Assembly (NCBI GenBank): GCA_032209605.1
Contig: JASFXZ010000013.1
Coordinates: forward strand, 11,119,901 to 11,183,900
Length of the DNA stretch: 64,000 nt
Direction: 5' to 3'
From: Mactromeris polynyma
Lineage: Eukaryota; Mollusca; Bivalvia; Venerida; Mactridae
In this document: positions 48,330-57,920 of the stretch, one piece after another
How the letters are laid out: each line of letters opens with the position of its first letter
How positions within the stretch are numbered: the stretch's first letter is position 1
Position numbers and translations under genes: made by a program
Notes under the pieces: generated by a model
Databases searched by the model: none
What the model saw: the letters and a program-made list of their open reading frames with translations, nothing else
Told to the model about the DNA's origin: nothing

Positions 48330-49165
48330 TAATTTGATCAATTATATAGTTTGAGGTTTGGTTTTGGGAAGCATATTGATTCCTAACATTATCGATTAGA
48401 TTATTTATTTCTGTTATATACTGCAAATCTTTAAGAAGAGAGTTGTTAAATTTCCAATATGAATTTCCCTTCTTAAACTTGAGTAAATCTAAAAATAAAA
48501 CAATAAGGGAATGGTCAGTTCAGAATTTTAGTGCTTTTAACTTCCGTGAACAAATAATTAGAAATTAAGAAAAAATCAAGCCTAGTTTTTTTCACAGGAT
48601 TCTTTGTAACCGTTTGTACTGAAATGTCTCTAAATGCTGTTCCCTACAACAATCTATCAAATATTGTTCCATGATTAATAGTAAAACAACATCCCTAGCT
48701 TTAGGCTAATTTATATTTCTGTAATTAAAGCAATCTTCTTGGGGATTTAAAACTGAATTAAAATCACCAGCTTATATACAATAGTTTTCTTTTTCCATAA
48801 CATTCGATTTGATATTTTCATAGAAGATTGGCTCATCTCTGTTTGGTCCATAAATACAGAATAAAGATAATTTCTAGGGGAAAAAATCACAATTAACAAT
48901 AAGTAAGTTGCCTGCATTGTCTGTTTCCATAGAATTAAATTTATAAAGTTATTATTGATTAATATGGCCACTCCCCTTGACTGACTGTTAAAGCTATTTA
49001 GATAGCATTCTTATATAATAACATTTTTTATCAATAAAAGGTGTATCTTGGAGAAAATATATATTTTTGTTTTTTATCTCAAATATTTAAATACATCTCT
49101 CATTTTTAGTTCATCATCAAGTCCTTGACCAGTCATGGATGCAAAACTAATATTTTCAGTCATAG
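48330..49165 (-). pseudogene. Tx1/L1-like apurinic endonuclease domain, broken
   Basis: Reading minus from ATG at 49165: MTENISFASMTGQGLDDELK, an interrupted KTKIYIFSKIH, SRGVAILINNNF (open piece 48747-48971), then YGPNRDEPIFYENIK in an alternate frame and AGDFNSVL. These correspond to the N-terminal, central and GDFN motifs of LINE endonucleases. Downstream SYWKFNNSLLKD marks the linker to RT. Confidence 0.75.
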
Positions 49166-49479
49166 TTACAAACTACATGAACTTTAATATGAACTGGCTC
49201 TGGCAGATACACAGACACAGAACAGAAACGTTACCATGGAAGACATTATTGCTCTCATGACACAGTCTGGAAAAAGAAAGAATAAAAAATAGAAAGCCGT
49301 TCATAGAGGAATACTGTTGTGCATATTTATCGATTTCTCAATTATACTACAGATATTTGCTGTGTTCTGTGAAGCTGGCAAACAGCTAACATAACTGTAT
49401 TGGTATTTTATTAAAATTTACTCAAAATTATTAATAGTTGCTATAATAATTTATCTCACATGACAATACTATTTTACAA

Positions 49480-50320
49480 GTGATTATTTTTTACGAGGTC
49501 GCCACAATGGCATTCCAGTGTATATGCATCCGTCCGTCCAGATTTTCTTTGTCAGAACTAATACATTTGACAAAAACCTTCACCATGATGAGACAGAGTG
49601 TCGCACGTAAGACCCATGTCCGTAGCTCGAAGGTCAATGTCACACTTGGAGGTCAAACATCACAACTGGGTCTAAAATATCTTGTCTAGACCATAACGCA
49701 GATATTCATGGAAATATTTTTCAAATTATTTGATTCAAATATTTACCAGGAAGGAGCGGCGTATCGCGCGCAAGACCCGTGTCCGTTGCTGAAAGGTTAA
49801 GGTAACACTAAGAGGTCGAATATCCAAAAGGAGTCTAAAACATCTTGTCCAGACAATTTGCCATCACTAATTGAGAGAATTCAAATTAATAGGTATAAAT
49901 GTATAATGAGGCAGCATGTCGAGCGCAGGTCCCATGTCCGTAGCTCAAAGGTCAGATCACACGTGGAGGTAAAATGTCAAAAAAGGTCTAAACACCTTGC
50001 TCGGTCTATCACACTGTCATTTATTGGGGGAATTTCAAATTACCTGGCACAAATATTTACCATGATACGACATGTCGGGCGCAGGACCTGCGTCTGTATA
50101 GCTTTAAGGTCAATGTCACGCTCGGAGGTCAAACATAAACAAACGGGTCTCTTCTAAAACATTTCCCGGAATATTACACTGTGTTTTATTGAGGAATTTT
50201 GAAATTACTTGGCATAAATGTTTGTCATGATGAGGCGGCATGTCATGCGCAAGACCCATGTTTGTAGCTCAAAGGTCGAGGTTTGAGGTCAAATATCAAA
50301 GTAATGAGTCTAAACATCTT
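49480..50320 (+). repeat. Degenerate tandem array (copy B)
   Basis: Five or so units with the same layout as 5990-7240 (GCGCAAGACCCGTGTCCGTT, GTAGCTCAAAGGTCA, CACTTGGAGGTCAAAC). Fewer units than copy A. Open frames at 49480-49689 and 49858-50157 lie inside units. Confidence 0.8.
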
Positions 50321-51331
50321 GTCATATTCGAAATGACATTCACTGCTTTCGTGTGTAAAACTAGCATGTTTTTCATGAATAGTTGTTGGTGTATCACAGA
50401 AAGCTAGATAAATATGTGTAAATATGAATGAAAAAAAAAATAGTTTACATATATGAGGATAAATAAAGAAAATATATACTAGAAGTATAAAATAATTTAT
50501 TGCTGTGAATAAAATTAAACACGTATCCGAGACTAGAACTAGTAACCTCAATTAACCTAAATTGCAGTGTGAATGCTTACCTCATTAAGCTACTGATGCA
50601 CATAGAGATAAATGTGAATAATTGTTGGATGTGTTGGTAACTTTATATGGTACAAGCGCTTATTGATCGAGACTATTAATCAGCATCCCTTTTTAGTATC
50701 CCCCGCTGAAACGCAGGTTTTAGAAGGGGGGTATTGCTTTGGCATCCGTCCTCCCGTACATCGCACCTTTTTCCCGTCCGGAGCGACATGTTGGTACTGG
50801 TTGGAAATATTTCATTGAAACTTGTTATGAATATATGTATATGGGTATGGGAATGATTCACATCAAAGGGTCAAAATCCACCTATGTATGACAGAGTTAT
50901 GAACTTTTTTACTTTCAATTATTCAATTAGTCTCATTTTTCCCGTCCGGAGCCATATCATGGTAGTGGTTGGACAAATTTAATTGAAACTTTCTATGTAT
51001 ATATAAATGGGTTTGAGAATGATGCACATCCAAAGTCAGGTCACTAACTTTGTATGACAAAGTTATGGTCCTTTGTTATTTTCAATAAGTGTGTAGAATT
51101 TTGCCAAAATAATTATTTGTTTAACCCGTTTAACCCTTGTACCAAAAACTTTTATATGAATAATTATTTCACTACGAAAGTCCAGACTCCTTTTACAGTT
51201 TTTAAATTTAAAGACCGAATCATTTCATTGAGATTGATTACTGCACTATATTCCATCTGGAAAGGGTCAGGTTACTTGAGTTCACCATGTTAATACCTAT
51301 GGAGTTATGTAACGACCAGACTGCTACACTA

Positions 51332-51520
51332 CAGTCAAACCTGTCTGTAAAGACCACCCATGGGAACAGTAAAATGTGGTCTTTGTTTACAGGTGGTCTC
51401 TGTTAACAGATTAAATATCATTGGAAATGGTCTGATGGGAGATAAAATTGGTTGTCTTTGCAGACAGGTTTTGTAATAGTGGTCTTTGTTCGCAGGTGGT
51501 CTTTAACACAGGTTTGACTG
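51332..51520. mobile_element. 189-bp Tc1/mariner-type MITE with TA duplication
   Basis: The left end CAGTCAAACCTGTCTGTAAA and right end ACAGGTTTGACTG are inverted, and internal AAAGACCACC / GGTGGTCTTT extend the symmetry. It is flanked by TA on each side (51330-51331, 51521-51522). The matching positions in copy A (ACACTACTTTTTTGTTTCAC, about 8313) and copy C (about 22288) lack the insert and have a single TA. It depends on a transposase elsewhere. Confidence 0.92.
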
Positions 51521-53250
51521 TATTTTGTTTCACTCCATACCCTTTATAATATTGGTAGTGTACATTGTAAAATCTTTTAAAAGGTGTCATTATTGGACTA
51601 CTTTTCCTAGCGCATTTCATATCTCTGATTTTTTTCTGAAACTTACAGAATAATTCTCAATTAACTACCTAAAAACCCAGATATTCATACTAAATTGATT
51701 CTAGAAAACAGCTTATAAGGTTAGCGAGTATAATTGTTTTATTGAATGTCCTGGAACTATATATTGATGAAGCATGAGCTTGTGTGATGGGAATAATTCA
51801 TAGAAGGAAGCTGATTGATGCAATATGAATACGATCATTTAAAGAAATCATCTTCAAACAATATATTACAGACGCGGTCCTGTACGTACATCGGGGCGGC
51901 GATAGGGAGGGTATGGGAGGCGTTTGCCCTCCGAACGGTGAGATGTTTTCAAAATAGTGATGAAAATGGAGTTATTTGTAGACCTCTTAGCCTTTGAGAT
52001 CTTTATCCTGTTATCCTGTTTGGTGGAATTCTTGAATTACGGCAGCGTTAGGTTTGTAAAATTAGGGGAAAATAATGTCAAGAAATTACAAACAGGTAAA
52101 AACAACTATACATGTAACAATATACATTCAATCAAGTAGTAATCTGCAATAGCAAAATACATCTACACTGAATCAACACGGTGTTATTTGATGACCAAAT
52201 TATGTAGCACTGTTGAAGTCTATATGCACTGTCTTACATTGATTTTACAACAGTTCAACACACAAGAACGCTATTCGTTTGCTCTTATGAAGTCATTCGC
52301 AGTACCGTAAAAGTCCATGTCATCATTAGCGTCTCTGTGAACAAGCAATACGTCAGCAAAAGAATAAGTCTTTATCATACCTCATCATAGTGAAACAACG
52401 AGAAATTCTGAAACCATACTGCCTTAAATGAACGCTGTTCTGCAGCCTTTTTACCAAACAAACGTTTATGAAATTAAAATCATTAAGTTGATTTGGTTTA
52501 TCCATGATAGCATTTGTAAGACATTCAACGGAATTTATTTTTGTTTGCAGGTTTTGTAGACTGAAAGCATTTATCATATACCTTTTGGAAATTTCAGCAT
52601 GATGCTTTAAAAAAACTAGCCGCCTTTAATCATCCATGACGTTCGTCGGTCATCCGATAGAAATTTACATTTTGTATTAATTAAACATATAATCACCATA
52701 CATTTTCACACCATATCAACTAATTATTGGAATAACACTGACATACACTGTCGCCTTGTAAATCGCTAGTGACAAGTCCGTATCTGCCGTTTATTTCGTC
52801 GCCCTGTCCGCCCCAGTCGTGACGCCACTGAATATTTTATTCATAATAAGAAAGATTCATACAAGCATACTATGATGATAAAGAATAATATAGTGTACCG
52901 AAATGTTCAAAGGTAAATGTTAATACAATTTTACTACCTTACAGCCCCATTACATGCACAGTCAGTCGATTTAAGTAAGTTTAATCATAACATATTAAGT
53001 ATATACCCGGTATAAATATAATATATCTGTTTGATCATTTTTCAATATGTAACATCCAAATACTTGCTTCGAAATTATGGATCCTCTCAGGACCTTCAGT
53101 CCTTTGATATAACTTAGTCGCCGAGTAATTACCAGTGCGCATTTATCACGCCTTATTGTTTATTCAAGTGTTCGCAACAGTGAATCAGGTGTGAAATGCC
53201 CAATGGGATTAAGTGCATGCGGTCGTTTAATGGATTATTTAACTATATTT

Positions 53251-54112
53251 GTTTTATATTTGCGCCTCTCCGTCTTTCACTTATGACATGAAACAAAAGG
53301 ACAACCAACGCAAAAGGACATCCAACGCAGTTTGAGTTTGAAAGGCCTGGCATAGAATCATGCCAGACATTTTATTTTATAAACAAAAGTAACTAAATCA
53401 AAATGAAAAACAATGACTAGTAATGAACAAAAGATATGTACTTTTAGTAACACAGGACATAAAGTTGGACTACAAAAGTCCATAAATCAGTCCAACCAAA
53501 GAGGCAGAGAGGGAAATATGACATAGAACAATAAGAGGCAGAATGAAATGAAATTACTAGACCTTAATCCGAATATAAATTAGCATGATATCTTAATGCA
53601 TCGCATGAAATTTGGCAATGAACCAACAGCATATCAATAATATAATCTGGACTAATGACAATACCAAATAAGCATGTACAACAGTGGTCTACAAATTATA
53701 TTGATGTAAGTGAAAGAATGATAATAATTACGATTCACATAAATACACCACAATATCTAAATGATATTACGTTAAGATATGACTGGGTTACATCAAATGC
53801 AATGTTTTGAATTACGCAGCAGTGTATAAAGGAATGATTTATATTCCAAGATTTTAATTATTAACTACTTTCACAGACGATGATATGCAAACACGATGGT
53901 TCTTTTTTTCAGCGCCTTGACGAGTTCTATGCTTTCATCAGGTAATAAATATTGTGCAAACAATATGTCTTTGACACAAGAGTCAGGTTTTACGGGCGCA
54001 TTCATGATCTGCATTAATTATATTTGTTCAAAATTCAGATTGACGTCAATATAACAATACCTGTGTATTTATAAATGATGAAATGTTGTGCAGGATTATA
54101 CGGGGGCAGAGA
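53251..54112. other. Intergenic, nothing recognised
   Basis: AT-rich. ACAAAAGGACAACCAACGCA is partly duplicated at once (AAAGGACATCCAACGCA, 53290-53330). No gene was seen. Confidence 0.4.
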
Positions 54113-54488
54113 GGTGACATGTGTGAAATTATTTTTATCTCGTTCCCACTTACTTATAAGTCGTGGCCACGAGATAACTGTGTCGCGGGAACGAGATAGA
54201 TAAGTCGTGGTCACAAGATACTTGTGTCGTAGGAACGAGATAGATAAGTCGTGGTCACGAGATAACTGTGTCGTGCGAACGAGATAGATAAGTCGTGGCC
54301 ACGAGATAACTGTGTCGTGGCCACGAGATAAATGTGTCGTGGCCACGAGATAGATTACTGTGTCGTGGTCACGTGATACTTAAGTCGTGGTCACGTGATA
54401 CTTAAGTCGTGGTCACGTGATACTTAAGTCGTGGTCACGAGATACTAAGTCGTGGGAACAAGACAAAAATAATTTCACATATGTCACC
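54113..54488. mobile_element. MITE made of palindromic 22-bp units (TCGTGGTCACGAGATA)
   Basis: Ends GGTGACATGTGTGAAATTAT / ATAATTTCACATATGTCACC are inverted for about 40 bases, including TCTCGTTCCCAC against GTGGGAACAAGA. The interior from 54160 to 54455 is about 13 units of (A)AGTCGTGG(T/C)CACGAGATA, each itself containing the palindrome CGTGGCCACG or TCGTGGTCACGA. A minus frame here encodes only a repeat-derived peptide. Confidence 0.85.
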
Positions 54489-55789
54489 GTTTAAAAGAGT
54501 TACTCTATAGGAAACATTTACAATATAGTAACTCTTTTAATGTAATTAAAATTTATAACCACGTCCCCTAGAAAATAAGAAATAAAAAAAGTCGAAAACA
54601 ATATTCGCGCTGGCTCTCAACTAATTCGTTTTACAGATATACAGTAAAACCTCACTTAAACACCACCTCAATAATAAGACCAGCTCAAAATTAAGAACGC
54701 AAGTCCATTTTCACTGTTTTGCTCTTTATTCAACTTCAATATTAGGACTACCTCAATTTTTAGGCCGGTGAGTTTATATACTCTTGGGCGTGTATAGTAC
54801 AAGAATGACTTAACGTGCAATTAATAGTAATACATAACATGTTCATGTTCTCCTTGTTATGTAAACAATAATAAAATGAACTGAAAATAGAAGATCTGTT
54901 GCTCAGAGAAATTTAAAGAAATTAAGTATAAAATAAATATCAAACCTCGTGCTTTTAAATTCAATTTTATATGTTAGTAATTTGTCTGAATAATTGTAAC
55001 AACTGTATCACAATATTTCAATATCGTTATTACAAAAACAATCACTATCATGTTTATAGTTAAACAATATCGTAGCCTTAATTCTATTTATTAATGAAAA
55101 GTTTTATTAAATGTAAGTTAAATTTAACACCTTTACAGGTTAAAAAGTCAAGATATTGTCATTTGATAGTTAACCCTACCAATATTTCACTTCAAAGCAA
55201 TTCTATAGCATGTCCTGTTTTTTTCTCAATTTCTCGCCTAATAGCGACATCGATATTAATCAATAGCTTGTATAGTTGTTGCATCCGGATTTATCACTTT
55301 AATCAGATGCCAATAATGTGCGCGCACTAGTGGATACCGATAAAGGATACACAACAATACATTAAAGAATAATTGACATTTTTTATCAAAATCTTTAGAA
55401 AGGATAGCATAATAGATATTCCACATTAAATCTAAAAGGTGCGTTCGAAAATATACAAGTTGAACTCTAGTACACTTAACAAAACTTATAAGTGTGCAGG
55501 TATAAATATGACCTATCTTAGTCAATATTAGTCTGATCTTGCTTAAATTTTCAACAGATATAGCGTAGATACCTGGCATAATATTGTATTTATTTCATGT
55601 CATAAATCCTGATATTGAACAAACAAAATCAATAAATGTGATGATGCGAAAAAACGTCAGTACTGCAGCTCCCACCTAAAGATGATCTGGTTGATTGGAA
55701 AGAGTCTAATAGCGTGTGTTCCCACCCGGACTCGACGCATCGTGTTATTTAAACTGATACATTCGATCCGAGAATCATTATCTACACGT
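54489..55789. other. Intergenic with a mariner-like end
   Basis: ATACAGTAAAACCTCACTTA (about 54640) followed by AAACACCACCTCAATAATAA resembles a Tc1/mariner end. Its partner was not found. The frames at 55094-55330 and 55256-55579 overlap on opposite strands without a domain. Confidence 0.4.
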
Positions 55790-56139
55790 AACCATTGTCA
55801 CTTCGATTTTATATTGCAATATGGGGGAAAAAATTGCTTACTGTCGGTACATGGTGACGTCATATGTGACGTTTTCTGGAAATGATGTCACTTAAAGAAG
55901 AGGTCAGGAAAGTGACAAGCTCGCTGGCAGGCAGGTTTTTTCAACGAATCCAAATAAGTTTGAACAATCTTGGTAGAGGTATATACATCACAATAGATTG
56001 TTGTAGAACATATATCACCAATGTTCTTATATTTACGACTAAGCACATTTTGACAAAAAATCAAGACTATCTACATTTAAAGACCAATAAATATTGCTTT
56101 CTGCTATGCCAATTTATAAATCGAGAACAAATATATTAA

Positions 56140-56980
56140 AGTGGTGTATAACTATAATTAGTATGTGATACAGGTCGATATAAACAGGTGTATAAATGAT
56201 AATTAGTATATGCTTTAGTTCGACATTACCTTTTCAAGAGGTGAATAATGATAATAATTATATGATATAGGTCGATATAACCTTTTCAAGAGGTGTATAA
56301 TGATAATTAGTATATGCTATAGGTCGACATTACCTTTTCAAGAGAGGTGTATAATGATAATAATTATATGATATAGGTCGATATAACCTTTTCAAGAGGT
56401 GTATAATGATAATTAGTATGTGATATAGGTCGATATAACCTTTTCAAGAGGTGTATAATGATAATTAGTATGTGATATAGGTCGATATAACCTTTTCAAG
56501 AGGTGTATAATGATACTTAGTATATGATATAGGTCGATATAACCTTTTCAAGTGGTGTATAATAATAATGATTATATGATATAGGTCGATATAACCTTTT
56601 CAAGAGGTGTATAATAATAATGAGTATATGATATAGGTCGATATAACCTTTTCAAGAGGTGTATAACGATAATTAGTATGTGATATAGGTCGATATAACC
56701 TTTTCAAGAGGTGTATAATAATAATGAGTATATGATATAGGTCACTATAACCTTTTCAAGAGGTGTTTAACGATAATTTGTATTTGGAATAGGTCGATAT
56801 AACCTTTCCAAGAGGTTTTATAATGATAATTGGTATATGATATAGGTCGAAATAACATTTACAAGGGGTGTATATTGGTAATTAGTATATGATATAGTTC
56901 GATATATTAACCTTTCATGAGATGTATAATGATAACTAGTATATGATATAGGTCGATATAACCTTTTCAAGAGGTGTATA
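56140..56980 (+). repeat. 52-bp minisatellite, about 16 copies
   Basis: Unit: GAGGTGTATAATGATAATTA, GTATATGATATAGGTCGATA, TAACCTTTTCAA. Units in 56380-56760 are nearly identical, and those at either end (56140-56350, 56760-56940) are diverged and vary in length, a typical pattern of unequal exchange in the centre. Confidence 0.92.
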
Positions 56981-57204
56981 AAAAGGATGGTGGTGTTCCA
57001 TCACGGGGTTATTGTCCACTCTGTAAACACAGAGAAATGCCCAACGCCTAGCAGCACTGGTGTTGGCTCCACTACCGTGTAATAGATTACAGTAGAAAAA
57101 TAATGCATCACTCAGTAATGGGTGGAAATAGGAGTCCATCCACGATTTTCTTTCTTAAAGACTTTCATAATGTTAACATATTGTGACGCTTACATGATGT
57201 AAGA

Positions 57205-57449
57205 GTCCACCCGGTTAGCACAGTCGGTAGAGCGCTCGAGTGCCAATCTAATGGTTGTGGTTTCGAAGCGTATGTTCTTCAGTGACAATTTGACTGAAGA
57301 CGAAGCATCAAAAGTCCTTTGTTTTGCACCTCTGAACTCTGATTTATGTGGAGACGCTGTCATTGTTGTCATTTTCTTGCGGAGGTTATTACTGGTTTGT
57401 TATCCTGGAATACTGATCGCCGTATATAACAGAAATACTGTTAAGAAAT
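57205..57449 (+). mobile_element. tRNA-derived SINE (mollusc type)
   Basis: The head has CCCGGTTAGCACAGTCGGTA then GAGCGCTCGAGTGCC (A box) and TGGTTGTGGTTTCGAAGC (decayed B box). The body contains GACAATTTGACTGAAGACGA, CACCTCTGAACTCTGATTTA and TGTGGAGACG, and it ends near ACAGAAATACTGTTAAGAAA. This order fits a SINE2-type family that I recall from many molluscs. The open frames in it are not genes. Confidence 0.75.
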
Positions 57450-57920
57450 AGTTCGAAACAAATTACATTATGTTAAAGCGGCAGTACTTTTTTCTCTCTT
57501 CTCAGATTTCTATGTGAGCGCCGCTGTACGATATCCAATCTCTTCATTAAGTGATGTCATTTCCAGAAAACGTCACGTCTGACGTCACCATGTACTGACA
57601 GTAAGCAATATTTGCCACATATTGCAATATGAAAACGAAGTTACCATATGAGAGTAAATATTGTTTCCTACTTGCAAATAGTGACATCACATGATGCGTT
57701 TTCTTGAAATGACGTCACTTACAGAAGAGGTTGTAAATCCCATAGCAGCGCTCACATGATAGTTTCCAACGACCTAAATTGCTTTTCATTTTACAGACAA
57801 GAGCCTCTATTAGTTTGATATTGACATTTTTCTAAACCGAAAATAGCTGATTTTAGTCATCAAAACGACAGAAGTGATTTTGACAGATGGGATATTATCG
57901 TTTTGATACAGTATTAAACA

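Larger units (their letters stand above)
45256..49330 (-). mobile_element. Tx1/L1-like LINE, minus strand, decayed
   Basis: Minus-strand order runs from endonuclease (49165 downwards) through RT (about 48000-47270) and a C-terminal region to about 45900, then about 640 bp of 3' flank. Candidate target-site duplications CGATTTCTAAA (45245-45255) and CGATTTCTCAA (49331-49341) bracket it, and in copy A the same site is uninterrupted (CTATTTCTAAATTATACTAC at about 5711). No clear 3' poly(A) or short-unit tail survives at the left junction. Stops and frame changes are frequent. Confidence 0.85.
44632..53250 (+). repeat. Compound repeat, copy B (with LINE and MITE insertions)
   Basis: Colinear with copy A over 44800-45255 and 49331-53250, including the tandem array, the two-unit block and the region shared with copy C. 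It is interrupted by a LINE insertion (45256-49330) and a MITE (51332-51520), neither found in A. The segment 44632-44797 matches A 5027-5151 in inverted orientation. Several smaller deletions relative to A fall between 50320 and 50340 (loss of some tandem units and the 6990-7320 stretch). Confidence 0.8.
55790..57655. mobile_element. Inverted-arm structure enclosing a minisatellite and a SINE
   Basis: The left arm (about 55790-55902) and right arm (57541-57655) are inverted: TATTGCAATATGG, GCTTACTGTCGGTACATGGT, GACGTTTTCTGGAAATGATG and TCACTTAA against their complements. A third, direct partial copy (TTCTTGAAATGACGTCACTT then ACAGAAGAGG) lies at 57700-57731. Both arms carry the palindrome TGACGTCA (55855-55862, 57580-57587), the cAMP-response-element consensus. 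No transposase was found. It may be a foldback element or a palindromic genome rearrangement. Confidence 0.65.

Noticed and set aside
54640..54780. Full mariner-type MITE like the one at 51332
   Set aside because: Only one CAGTAAAACCTCACTTA end is convincing. The opposite end and TA duplication were not found.
56140..56980. Possible coding tandem repeat
   Set aside because: The 52-bp unit is not a multiple of three and contains stops in all frames.
57205..57270. Possible tRNA gene
   Set aside because: The B box is altered and the acceptor stem does not close. A SINE body follows, so it is a SINE head.
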